DNA of 5,247 nt, taken from assembly GCA_043101835.1 (NCBI GenBank), contig JBICHM010000352.1, forward strand, positions 1 to 5,247, in the 5' to 3' direction. This DNA comes from JBICHM01 sp043101835 (GTDB lineage Bacteria > Planctomycetota > Phycisphaerae > Phycisphaerales > UBA1924). Under the pieces are notes generated by a model. The model searched no databases and was not told the origin of the DNA. It saw only the letters and a list, made by a program, of their open reading frames with translations. Each line of letters starts with the position of its first letter. The first letter of the stretch is position 1. The position numbers were made by a program, and so were the translations under genes. This document shows, piece after piece, positions 1 to 5,247 of the stretch.

Positions 1-411
1 GCAGGATTCGGTCTTCAGTCCCAGAACAAATCCCTGCTGTCCCCGGGCGCGCTGGATGCGGGTGACGCGCGCGAGAATGCTTCTGCCGGGCGTGTCGGAG
101 CGTCCGGCGAAGTCGAGCATGACGGAGCGGTTCTTAGGGACGGCTTCGTCCACGAGCACGCACATGCCCTTCTTGCTCACGTTGAGCACGGCGCCGGTCA
201 GTCGTTTGATGGGCGCGTTGGCGTCGTCGATCTCGATCAGACTGATGGCGGTGGCGACATCGCGGCGCGCGTGGGTGCGCCGTTCGGCCTGCTCCTCGGG
301 CATATCGCCGGCGGGGGTGAACTGACGGATTGCGCGGGTTGCGGCGTCCTTGAGTCCACGCCACTGGTCGGTGAGCGCGTTGCGTCGTCCGTTCTGCTGA
401 GCGCCAAGCAT
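1..411 (-). CDS. PilZ-domain protein, probable cyclic di-GMP receptor (partial, C-terminus outside window)
   Basis: The first 137 residues are visible; the frame is still open at base 1, so the end of the protein lies outside. The start is the ATG at 411-409, preceded by a strong GGAGG at 423-419 with 7 nt spacing. After an N-terminal stretch of about 40 residues without a recognisable domain comes the PilZ signature: an arginine-rich RxxxR element (R45-THA-R49, inside ERRTHARRD) and, 27 residues after R49, the second motif NVSKKG (residues 77-82), matching the family pattern [D/N]xSxxG. The beta-rich continuation (MCVLVDEAV, then ILARVTRIQR and GFVLGLKT) fits the PilZ beta barrel. PilZ domains bind cyclic di-GMP through these two motifs and pass the signal to motility, polysaccharide or secretion machinery. 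No signal peptide or membrane segment is visible. The target is unknown. It lies 199 bp beyond the BFD-like gene and may have its own promoter. Confidence 0.85.
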   Translation of the reverse strand, partial: MLGAQQNGRRNALTDQWRGLKDAATRAIRQFTPAGDMPEEQAERRTHARRDVATAISLIEIDDANAPIKRLTGAVLNVSKKGMCVLVDEAVPKNRSVMLDFAGRSDTPGRSILARVTRIQRARGQQGFVLGLKTESC

Positions 412-418
412 GTCTTGT

Positions 419-423
419 CCTCC
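419..423 (-). promoter_or_regulatory. Ribosome binding site of the PilZ gene
   Basis: GGAGG on the minus strand, 7 nt before the ATG at 411. It is one of the two best Shine-Dalgarno matches in the window and fixes the PilZ start. Confidence 0.85.
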
Positions 424-439
424 GGGCAGCGCAGGGCGA

Positions 440-483
440 GGCCCCGTCACCCTGAAGACTCGGATTCAGGCGGAGGCGGGGCC
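440..483 (-). promoter_or_regulatory. Nested stem-loop in the PilZ gene leader
   Basis: Two nested perfect inverted repeats are seen. The outer arms are 440-446 (GGCCCCG) and 477-483 (CGGGGCC). The inner arms are 451-456 (CCTGAA) and 465-470 (TTCAGG) around an 8-nt loop. The short unpaired stretches between them (4 and 6 nt) would form an internal loop. On the minus-strand RNA the structure ends 16 nt before the GGAGG of the PilZ gene. No U-run follows, so it is a poor intrinsic terminator; a leader structure affecting translation or RNA stability, or a protein-binding site, is equally possible. The function is inferred from position only. Confidence 0.45.
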
Positions 484-610
484 AGCGCGGAGGTGGTTTG
501 CAGGCAGGAACCGGGACGGTTTGCGCGCTGCGATCGGGCGCAGGCGCCCAGATTCACACCCCGGATGCGCATGGCGGGGGTGGCGGCGGCAGGGTTCTCA
601 GACGTGCGGC

Positions 611-859
611 TCAGACGCGGAGCCGGAGGGCGTCGCGCGTCGCGACGGCGCTCAGGATCGGGTGCTCGGTGCGTCCGGTGGCGAGCGTGAGGCGGACGTA
701 CGGCTCACACATGGAGCAGCCGGTGCAGCAGCCGGTGCGTTCGCGGAGGGCGTGGAAGTCGAGATGCTCGCGGCGCGCGCGTTCGAGGAGGTCGGCGAAC
801 TCGAGCTCGCGGCAGACGCAGCGCGTGACGGTTGGCGTTGCGCGCGGGAGTTCGGTCAC
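611..859 (-). CDS. BFD-like [2Fe-2S]-binding protein (bacterioferritin-associated-ferredoxin type), 82 aa
   Basis: This is a small single-domain protein. The chosen start is the GTG at 859-857, which overlaps the TGA of the upstream sulfotransferase (858-856) as GTGA, a classic arrangement for translational coupling; a weak GAAGG lies about 9 nt upstream. The in-frame ATG at 937 would add an arginine-rich tail lying wholly inside the sulfotransferase gene, so I reject it. The cysteines fit the BFD [2Fe-2S] pattern CxC-x31-CxxC: C14, C16, C48 and C51 (CVC at the start, then TGCSMC). Two more cysteines, C44 and C45, sit just before the CxxC. Between the pairs is a helical stretch (ELEFADLLERARREHLDF) like the helix-turn-helix of BFD-like folds. 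Such domains carry electrons or sense iron or redox state, either alone or inside larger oxidoreductases. No bacterioferritin, nitrite reductase or other usual partner is in view. The partner and role are unknown. Confidence 0.88.
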   Translation of the reverse strand: MTELPRATPTVTRCVCRELEFADLLERARREHLDFHALRERTGCCTGCSMCEPYVRLTLATGRTEHPILSAVATRDALRLRV

Positions 860-2367
860 GACGGCGCGCCTTCGAGCGCGCCGCCCTCGGTGAGGGTGTC
901 GCTGAGCGGCTGCAGGTGCTTCTCGTACGGCGTCCATCGGGGGACGGAGGAGTCGTAGATGGGTTTGCGCGCCTGCTCGGCGGAGAGCGTGACGACGGCG
1001 CGGTCGGTCTCGTGGTGGCGGAGGCAGGCGTCGTCCCAGGGGAGGCCGATGAAGGAAACGATCTCGGGGACGATGCGCTCGGGCTCGGCGACGAGCGCTT
1101 CGTAGCGGACCTCGAGGATGGGGATCTGCAGGACGCGCTTCCAGTGGGCCATGAGGCGGGCGTAGTCGTTGTAGAAGCGGCCGAGTGCGACGAGATCGCG
1201 CGTGTAGGCGTGCATCATGCCGTGGAACTCGAGCATGTAGCAGGAGAGGCAGGTGTCGCGCGGGTCGCGCACGCAGTGGATGACATGCGCCTGGGGGAAG
1301 ACGGCGTCGATGACGGCCAGGTGCAGAAAGTTGTGGGGCATCTTGTCGGTGATGCGCGTGACGCCGTTGCGCGCCTCGGGCACGAGGCCCTTCATGGCGC
1401 GGGTGTAGTTGCGGGCTTCCTTGTCGACATCGCCCTGGCGGAGGCCGGCGAGGCGCTGCGCGATGGTGTCGTGGGGCGAGCCCTTCGAGAGAAGTCGCTG
1501 GGCGACGAGGGAGATTTCGCGCCGTTCGCCGGCGGCGTAGACCTGGGGGTGGCTGGCGAGGATCTGCTCGACGAGGCTGGTGCCGGAGCGCGGCATCCCG
1601 AGGATGAAGACGGGGGCGGTGGTGTCGGCTTTGGCGCGCCGGAAGCTGGCGACGGCGTCTGCGGGGGTGGCCTCGATCATTTCAGTGAACTGGCGGCTGA
1701 TGGGCTCGGCCTGCCAGTGCGAGGGTTGGGCGTCGTTGGCGCGCCGGGCGCAGGCGAAGGCGCGGTCGTGCTCGCCGGCGCGGTCGAGGGCCGCGGCGAG
1801 GCGGTAGAGCGCGGCGACGCGGACCTGGGGCGGCTGGGACTCGTCCTCGGCGAGGGGCTCGAGGATCTCGATGGCGCGTGCATCGCTCTCGACGCTCGCG
1901 GCGGCGTCGGCGTAGGCGATGCGCACGCCGGCGTCGGCTTCGCCGGCGTCGATCAGCGGCTTGAGGAGGTCGTAGGCCTCCCTGCGCCGGCCCATGACGC
2001 GGAGGATCTGGGCCTTGGTCTGGGCGCCGATGGGCAGGGCGGGGTCGGTGCGGATGGCCTCGTCGGCTTCGCGGAGCGCGGCGTCGGCGTCGCCAGCGGA
2101 GAGTTCGGCCTGGGCGAGTCGGGCGCGGAGCTCGGCGCGCGCGGGGCGGATCTTCACGGCCTTGCGGAGGTTGGCGCGGGCGCTGGCGAACTGGCTCATG
2201 CCCGCCTCGGCCTCGGCGAGCGCGGCGAGGATCTCGGGGTGATCGGGCGAGACCTTGAGCGCCTCCTTATAGACGCCTGCGGCGTTGGCGAGGTCGCCGG
2301 CCTGGTGGTAGCGGGCGGCGAGGCGGAGGATCTGCTGGAGGCTGGGGCGCGACTGGCTGGTGGACAC
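856..2367 (-). CDS. TPR-repeat sulfotransferase family protein (downstream paralog), 503 aa
   Basis: Probably transfers sulfate from PAPS to a hydroxyl acceptor in the cytoplasm. Residues 13-175 or so form about four to five TPR-like helical repeats (for example residues 13-46, 47-80, 81-114, 115-148), which usually bind protein partners. The C-terminal half is a sulfotransferase domain. The 5'-phosphosulfate loop is PVFILGMPRSGTSLVEQIL (residues 252-270). A glutamate in AGERRE (E281) and a lysine in TDKMPHNF (K342) line up by motif with the catalytic Glu and Lys of tyrosylprotein sulfotransferases. The 3'-phosphate motif is R367-DPRDTCL-S375 with the expected Arg-to-Ser spacing of 8. The C-terminal EQARKPIYDSSVPRW block is typical of bacterial TPR-sulfotransferases. 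The start is GTG at 2367, with GAGGG 11 nt upstream; no closer alternative exists. There is no signal peptide or membrane segment. The gene follows its paralog after 94 bp and overlaps the BFD-like gene by 4 bp. Family assignment is firm; the acceptor (protein, glycan or small molecule) is not predictable. Confidence 0.95.
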   Translation of the reverse strand: MSTSQSRPSLQQILRLAARYHQAGDLANAAGVYKEALKVSPDHPEILAALAEAEAGMSQFASARANLRKAVKIRPARAELRARLAQAELSAGDADAALREADEAIRTDPALPIGAQTKAQILRVMGRRREAYDLLKPLIDAGEADAGVRIAYADAAASVESDARAIEILEPLAEDESQPPQVRVAALYRLAAALDRAGEHDRAFACARRANDAQPSHWQAEPISRQFTEMIEATPADAVASFRRAKADTTAPVFILGMPRSGTSLVEQILASHPQVYAAGERREISLVAQRLLSKGSPHDTIAQRLAGLRQGDVDKEARNYTRAMKGLVPEARNGVTRITDKMPHNFLHLAVIDAVFPQAHVIHCVRDPRDTCLSCYMLEFHGMMHAYTRDLVALGRFYNDYARLMAHWKRVLQIPILEVRYEALVAEPERIVPEIVSFIGLPWDDACLRHHETDRAVVTLSAEQARKPIYDSSVPRWTPYEKHLQPLSDTLTEGGALEGAPS

Positions 2368-2461
2368 GGGCGTTGGTTCCCTCGGGGTGCTGGTGCAGTG
2401 GGAGCCTAGCAGCGCGGGGGCGCCGGCGCGGGTGCGGGATGTCGCTGGGGGAGCGCGCGGC
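2368..2461. other. Gap between the two sulfotransferase genes
   Basis: This 94-bp GC-rich spacer contains a 10-bp palindrome at 2420-2429 (GCGCCGGCGC) and the modest GAGGG at 2383-2379 used by the downstream gene. No U-tailed terminator and no clear promoter is visible, so read-through from the upstream gene is likely. Confidence 0.5.
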
Positions 2462-3955
2462 TCAGGCGGCGCGGGTGTCGCGCTCGACTTCGGCGGCGAA
2501 GCGCTCGAGGAGCGGGTCGAGGTGGTCCTCGTAGTTCCGCCAGCGCTCGACGGCGCGGGTGTGGACCGGGCGGCGGACCTGCTCGTTGCTGCTGGTGCGA
2601 ACGACGCGGTCGTTCTCGTGGAAGCGGAGGCATGCGTCGTCCCAGTCGAGGCCGATGTGGTTGACGAGTCGGCAGGACTCGATGCCGGGGGCGTCGACGA
2701 GGTCTTCGTAGCGGATGGTGAGGATGTCGAGATCGAGGACGGCGCGCCAGTGGTTCATGATGCGGCGCTGGTCATCGATGTAGGCGCCGATGTGGTCGAG
2801 GTTGTCGGCCCAGGCGTAGGGGCCGTAGAAGTCCAGGAAGTAGCAGGAGACGGCGACATCGAGGGGGTTGCGCTCGATGCAGATGACCTTCGACTTCGGG
2901 AAGAGGCGGCTGATGAGGCCGAGGTGGAGGAAGTTGTCGGGGCGCTTGTCGGTGATGCGCGCGGCGCCGGGGTGGAGCGTGCGCATGGCGTTGGTGTAGG
3001 CGGTGGCCGCCTGCTGCGCGATAGTGGGCGTGAGGCGCGCAAGGTCGTGCATGTGGGGCACGGCGGTGGGCAGGGCGGCGGCGCGGAGGTGCTCGACGAT
3101 CATCGTGATCTCGGAGCGCTCGCCGGCGCCCTTTGCCTGGGGGTGGCTGGCGATGATCTGCTCGACGAGGCTGGTGCCGGAGCGCGGCATGCCGACGATG
3201 AAGACGGGCTGCTCGGTGTCGGCGTCGCCGACGGGGAGGCGCTGCGCGGCGTCCTTCGACCAGTTGTTGATGAGCAGCTCGACGGATCGGCGGTGCATGG
3301 CGGGATCGAAGGGCCGGCGGGGGCGGGCGTCCGTGACGGCGTTGGCGGCGCGGGCGGCGGCGAATGCCTCGTCGTAGCGTTCGGCGGCGTCGAGGAGCGC
3401 GGCGAGACGGAAGAGGACTGCGCGGCGCGCGACGGGGGTGAGGCGGTGGTCGCGCGCGTGGGGCGCGAGGGCGTCGGCGCCGTCGGATGGGCGGCCTCGG
3501 CGCTGGCAGACGAGCGCCCAGGTGAGGGCGATGCGGGCGTCGCGCGAGTGGGCGTGGGGCTGGAGGAGGCGCTCGGCGTCGCCGGGGCGCCCGACGGTGA
3601 GGAGCCATTCAGCGCGGGCGGTGAGCACGCGCGTGTCGCTCGGCGCGAGGGCGAGGGCGCGCTGGAGGAGGTCGTCGGCCTCGGCGTGGCGGCCCTCGTG
3701 CTCGACGAGGACGGCGAGGTCGCAGAGGAAGTTGGGGTTCTCGGGCGCGGCGGCGACGGCGCGCCGGACTGCTTCGACGGCGTCGCTGTGGCGCTCGTCG
3801 GTCATGCAGACATTGGCGTAGAGCTGGAGGGCTTCGGCGTGGGCGGGGGAGAGCGCGAGGACCTGCTTGAGGACGCGTCGTGCGCCGTCGGCGTCGCCGG
3901 CGCTGACGAGTCGTCGCGCGGCGACGAGGCGAGGATCTGGTTGCGCGGCGCGCAT
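2462..3955 (-). CDS. TPR-repeat sulfotransferase family protein (upstream paralog), 497 aa
   Basis: Same architecture as the gene that follows it: TPR-like helical repeats over residues 7-165 or so (for example 7-40, 41-74, 75-108), then a sulfotransferase domain. The PAPS 5'-phosphosulfate loop is PVFIVGMPRSGTSLVEQII (residues 250-268). By motif, E279 (AGERSE) and K337 (TDKRPDNF) match the catalytic Glu and Lys of tyrosylprotein sulfotransferases. The 3'-phosphate motif is R362-NPLDVAV-S370, again with spacing 8. The C-terminal NEQVRRPVHTRAVERW block matches the family. The start is the ATG at 3955; an AGGGGA lies 11 nt upstream, which is weak, and no other start codon is close. No signal peptide or membrane segment is seen. 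The two paralogs share clear protein similarity throughout the catalytic domain and near-identical DNA at the PAPS loop, but differ in the TPR part and around the 3'-phosphate motif, so they may act on different acceptors or as a pair. Confidence 0.95.
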   Translation of the reverse strand: MRAAQPDPRLVAARRLVSAGDADGARRVLKQVLALSPAHAEALQLYANVCMTDERHSDAVEAVRRAVAAAPENPNFLCDLAVLVEHEGRHAEADDLLQRALALAPSDTRVLTARAEWLLTVGRPGDAERLLQPHAHSRDARIALTWALVCQRRGRPSDGADALAPHARDHRLTPVARRAVLFRLAALLDAAERYDEAFAAARAANAVTDARPRRPFDPAMHRRSVELLINNWSKDAAQRLPVGDADTEQPVFIVGMPRSGTSLVEQIIASHPQAKGAGERSEITMIVEHLRAAALPTAVPHMHDLARLTPTIAQQAATAYTNAMRTLHPGAARITDKRPDNFLHLGLISRLFPKSKVICIERNPLDVAVSCYFLDFYGPYAWADNLDHIGAYIDDQRRIMNHWRAVLDLDILTIRYEDLVDAPGIESCRLVNHIGLDWDDACLRFHENDRVVRTSSNEQVRRPVHTRAVERWRNYEDHLDPLLERFAAEVERDTRAA

Positions 3956-4075
3956 GGAGATCGCGGTCCCCTGGAAGCGCGTCGGCGCGGCGGGCGCGCA
4001 CCGATCGCGGGTGGGCTGGTCCGGTCACGAAGCGGACGTGTGGATTGCTCCGCGTCGCCTCATAGACGGCGCGAC

Positions 4076-4095
4076 ACCCCGTGCATGGGGTTTTT
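4076..4095 (+). terminator. Putative intrinsic terminator reading on the plus strand
   Basis: Arms ACCCC (4076-4080) and GGGGT (4087-4091) enclose a 6-nt loop, followed by a run of five T (4091-4095). On the minus strand the A-run comes before the hairpin and no U-run follows, so it would work only for plus-strand transcripts. No plus-strand gene is recognisable upstream. It may end antisense transcription running out of the sulfotransferase region or a short unannotated RNA, or it may be chance. Confidence 0.4.
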
Positions 4096-4113
4096 GCGGG
4101 GCCAGGCGGAATT

Positions 4114-4139
4114 CGCCGCGCTTGAATAGATGCGCGGCG
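4114..4139. repeat. 8-bp perfect inverted repeat with AT-rich loop
   Basis: Arms CGCCGCGC (4114-4121) and GCGCGGCG (4132-4139) enclose a 10-nt loop TTGAATAGAT, unusually AT-rich for this DNA. No U-run follows on either strand directly. It could be part of a factor-assisted terminator for the methyltransferase operon, an operator, or a leader element upstream of the sulfotransferase genes. Confidence 0.5.
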
Positions 4140-4210
4140 GGCGCCACGGATGAAATCCCGCGGGGAGTTCTACGGCGTTTCGGGCGCCGGGTTGCGTCGG
4201 ATGGGCCGTT

Positions 4211-4891
4211 TCAGGGGTGTTTCCGAGCGAGGACGAGGCCCTCGCGCAGCGGGACGCACGCGGCGTGGAAGCGGGGATCGAGGGCGATGCGTCGGTTGAA
4301 TGCGTCCATGGCGTCGCGCGCGGCGTTGTGGCCCTGGGGGGTGTCGATCCACCAGTCTCCGGCGCCGAGGGCGTTATCGGCGATGAGCAGCGCGCCCGGC
4401 GCGAGCCGCGGGGCGAGGAGGTCGGTGTATGCGGTGTACTCGGTCTTCACGGCGTCGAGGAATGCGACATCGATCGGCGCTGGTTCAAGTTCGCGGAGGA
4501 TTCCGGGAAGGACATCGAGGGCGGCGCCAATGCGGATTTCGACGCGGTCGGCGATCCCGGCGCGTTCGAACTCGGCTTGTGCGAAGGCGGCGTGGTCGGG
4601 GTCGACTTCGATGGTGATGAGGCGCCCGCCGGGGGCGAGGCCCTGCGCGAGCCAGAGCGCTGAGTATCCGGCGAGGGTTCCGACCTCGATGATGCGGCGG
4701 GCGGCGCGGCCCTGGTTGGTGGTGGCGGCGAGGAGCGCGAGGAGTCGTCCGACGGCGGCGTCGACAGCGATGTCGGGGAGCCCGGCGTCAACGGCGCGGC
4801 GCATGAGGGTGGCCTGCTGGTCGGTCTCGGCGCCGAAGACCTCGGTGATGTAGTCGCCGGTGTTTTTCCATCGCTGCGGTGTCATGTCCAT
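4211..4891 (-). CDS. SAM- and metal-dependent O-methyltransferase (Methyltransf_3, catechol/caffeoyl-CoA type), 226 aa
   Basis: A cytoplasmic enzyme expected to move a methyl group from SAM to a hydroxyl of a small, probably catechol-like, acceptor. The family body is complete: an N-terminal helical part with GLPDIAV (residues 37-43); SAM motif I EVGTLAGYSALWLA (69-82); the acidic residue ending beta 2 in ITIEVDPDH (E95, likely for SAM ribose hydroxyls); FLDAVKTEY (144-152), giving metal ligand D146 and catalytic-type K149, as D141 and K144 do in rat COMT; and ADN (171-173), giving ligands D172 and N173. Many relatives have DADK where this protein has DAVK; COMT itself has DHWK, so activity is not in doubt on that ground. 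The ATG at 4891 is chosen over the ATG at 4885 because GGAGG (4903-4899) is 7 nt away from it. The gene begins 15 bp after the ABM-fold gene, so the two are probably co-transcribed. The substrate is unknown. Confidence 0.95.
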   Translation of the reverse strand: MDMTPQRWKNTGDYITEVFGAETDQQATLMRRAVDAGLPDIAVDAAVGRLLALLAATTNQGRAARRIIEVGTLAGYSALWLAQGLAPGGRLITIEVDPDHAAFAQAEFERAGIADRVEIRIGAALDVLPGILRELEPAPIDVAFLDAVKTEYTAYTDLLAPRLAPGALLIADNALGAGDWWIDTPQGHNAARDAMDAFNRRIALDPRFHAACVPLREGLVLARKHP

Positions 4892-4898
4892 GGCGCGG

Positions 4899-4903
4899 CC
4901 TCC
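4899..4903 (-). promoter_or_regulatory. Ribosome binding site of the O-methyltransferase gene
   Basis: GGAGG on the minus strand, 7 nt before the ATG at 4891 and 13 nt before the alternative ATG at 4885. It lies in the 15-bp gap after the ABM-fold gene and decides the start. Confidence 0.85.
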
Positions 4904-4906
4904 GGC

Positions 4907-5230
4907 TCAGGCGTCGGGCGATTGATCGCAGTCGTAGTGCGCGGCGCGCGCGTCGAATCGCTTGAGGACGGCGCGGGCAATGTCGGGGACGTGGGCCTGC
5001 TCGATGTCGCTGCCGACGAAGGCGCGGATGTTGTCGATCGCGTCGAACCACATGATGGTGACGAACTCGACCTCGTTGTCGTCGGGGTGGGGGCGCCGGA
5101 GGACATGGACGCCTCGGTACCCGGGGATGTTGCGCGAGGCGATCTCGGGCAGGACGGTCCTGGTGAGGGCGCGGTGGTAGGCGTCGGCGTTCTCCTCGGT
5201 GGTCCAGCCGCGCCAGATTCGTGCGATCAT
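4907..5230 (-). CDS. Antibiotic biosynthesis monooxygenase (ABM)-fold protein, 107 aa
   Basis: A small alpha/beta protein of typical ABM length. The pattern is a first strand IARIWRGW (residues 2-9), a helix with ENADAYHRALTRTVLPEIA (13-31), a strand around GYRGVHVLRR (37-46), a strand EVEFVTIMWFD (53-63), a short helix IDNIRAFVG (65-73) and a C-terminal ARFDxxxxHY-like end (RFDARAAHYD, 91-100). ABM proteins form dimeric ferredoxin-like barrels; members include cofactor-free monooxygenases, haem-degrading enzymes and many of unknown role, so the name gives the fold rather than a proven reaction. The start ATG at 5230 has GAGG (5243-5240) 9 nt upstream. It is followed after 15 bp by the O-methyltransferase, which suggests a shared small-molecule or quinone/phenolic substrate. 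Anything upstream lies outside the window. Confidence 0.85.
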   Translation of the reverse strand: MIARIWRGWTTEENADAYHRALTRTVLPEIASRNIPGYRGVHVLRRPHPDDNEVEFVTIMWFDAIDNIRAFVGSDIEQAHVPDIARAVLKRFDARAAHYDCDQSPDA

Positions 5231-5247
5231 GGTGGTGAGCCTCGGCG

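Larger units (their letters stand above)
412..610. other. Intergenic gap between the BFD-like gene and the PilZ gene
   Basis: This 199-bp non-coding stretch contains the PilZ ribosome binding site, the nested stem-loop at 440-483 and a short GC palindrome at 536-549 (arms GGGCGC and GCGCCC). I see no convincing -35/-10 pair on the minus strand and no U-tailed terminator after the BFD-like stop at 611. A promoter for the PilZ gene could be here but cannot be pointed to. Confidence 0.6.
3956..4210. other. Intergenic gap with clustered hairpins between the methyltransferase and sulfotransferase genes
   Basis: This 255-bp gap is the largest non-coding stretch in the window. It holds three perfect inverted repeats within 86 bp: 4054-4058/4071-4075 (5 bp), 4076-4080/4087-4091 (5 bp, then a T-run) and 4114-4121/4132-4139 (8 bp). 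A fourth short one at 4173-4177/4185-4189 lies about 20 nt beyond the methyltransferase stop. A promoter for the sulfotransferase genes is expected here, but I cannot identify a convincing -35/-10 pair. Confidence 0.6.

Noticed and set aside
536..549. GC palindrome as a terminator for the BFD-like gene
   Set aside because: Loop too short (2 nt) and no U-run on the minus strand.
447..572. Minus-strand small open frame of 41 codons in the gap before the PilZ gene
   Set aside because: No ribosome binding site, no recognisable motif, and composition like non-coding DNA of this GC content.
611..937. Longer form of the BFD-like protein starting at ATG 937
   Set aside because: The extra 26 residues lie inside the sulfotransferase gene and are arginine/alanine-rich without family similarity; the GTG at 859 gives a GTGA coupling and normal domain length.
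832..2409. Plus-strand open frame of 525 codons opposite the downstream sulfotransferase
   Set aside because: Its translation is a low-complexity Gly/Val/Ala/Glu/Asp-rich chain with no domain, as expected from the complement of a GC-rich gene. The opposite strand holds a complete sulfotransferase.
4060..4086. Minus-strand 8-residue leader-peptide-like frame (MHGVSRRL) inside the hairpin cluster
   Set aside because: No Shine-Dalgarno before the ATG and no run of one regulatory amino acid, so an attenuator is not supported.
2360..4129. Plus-strand open frame of 589 codons opposite the upstream sulfotransferase
   Set aside because: Same composition artefact; it is longer than the real gene but has no recognisable motif and covers a full TPR-sulfotransferase on the minus strand.
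3867..4853. Plus-strand open frame of 328 codons across the intergenic gap and methyltransferase
   Set aside because: Arg/Ala/Ser-rich translation without motifs, lying antisense to a clear O-methyltransferase.
1..5247. CRISPR array, IS element, tRNA or rRNA
   Set aside because: I saw no regularly spaced repeats, transposase motifs, terminal repeats or tRNA-like T-loop with matching acceptor stem.

Overview
All recognisable genes in this window lie on the minus strand. In transcription order (right to left) they are: a small antibiotic-biosynthesis-monooxygenase (ABM)-fold protein, a SAM- and metal-dependent O-methyltransferase, two tandem TPR-sulfotransferases, a small BFD-like [2Fe-2S] protein, and a PilZ-domain protein cut off by the left edge. 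The DNA is very GC-rich (about 70% by eye). Coding is dense, starts include GTG, and long open frames opposite the real genes are high-GC artefacts. TPR-sulfotransferases and this ABM subfamily are common in high-GC Planctomycetota (for example Phycisphaerae) and in Alphaproteobacteria. I lean to a planctomycete but cannot prove it: there is no rRNA or other taxonomic marker.

Layout. 4907-5230 (ABM) and 4211-4891 (methyltransferase) are 15 bp apart, with the second gene's GGAGG in the gap, so they look like one operon. 3956-4210 is a non-coding gap of 255 bp holding three hairpins; one of them, followed by TTTTT, reads as an intrinsic terminator on the plus strand although no plus-strand gene is visible. 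2462-3955 and 856-2367 are paralogous TPR-sulfotransferases separated by 94 bp. The second is translationally coupled (GTGA overlap) to the BFD-like gene at 611-859. 412-610 is a non-coding gap with a nested hairpin just upstream of the PilZ gene's strong ribosome binding site. The PilZ gene starts at 411 and leaves the window.

How they may work together. The firmest functional unit is the sulfotransferase pair plus the coupled iron-sulfur protein. The two enzymes keep PAPS-binding signatures like those of tyrosylprotein sulfotransferases, behind TPR arrays that probably present a protein or peptide acceptor. The small [2Fe-2S] protein would be an electron carrier or sensor whose partner is not obvious. 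The PilZ protein is expected to respond to cyclic di-GMP and may be a separate unit. The ABM/methyltransferase pair looks like small-molecule chemistry. I see no mobile element, CRISPR array, tRNA or rRNA.
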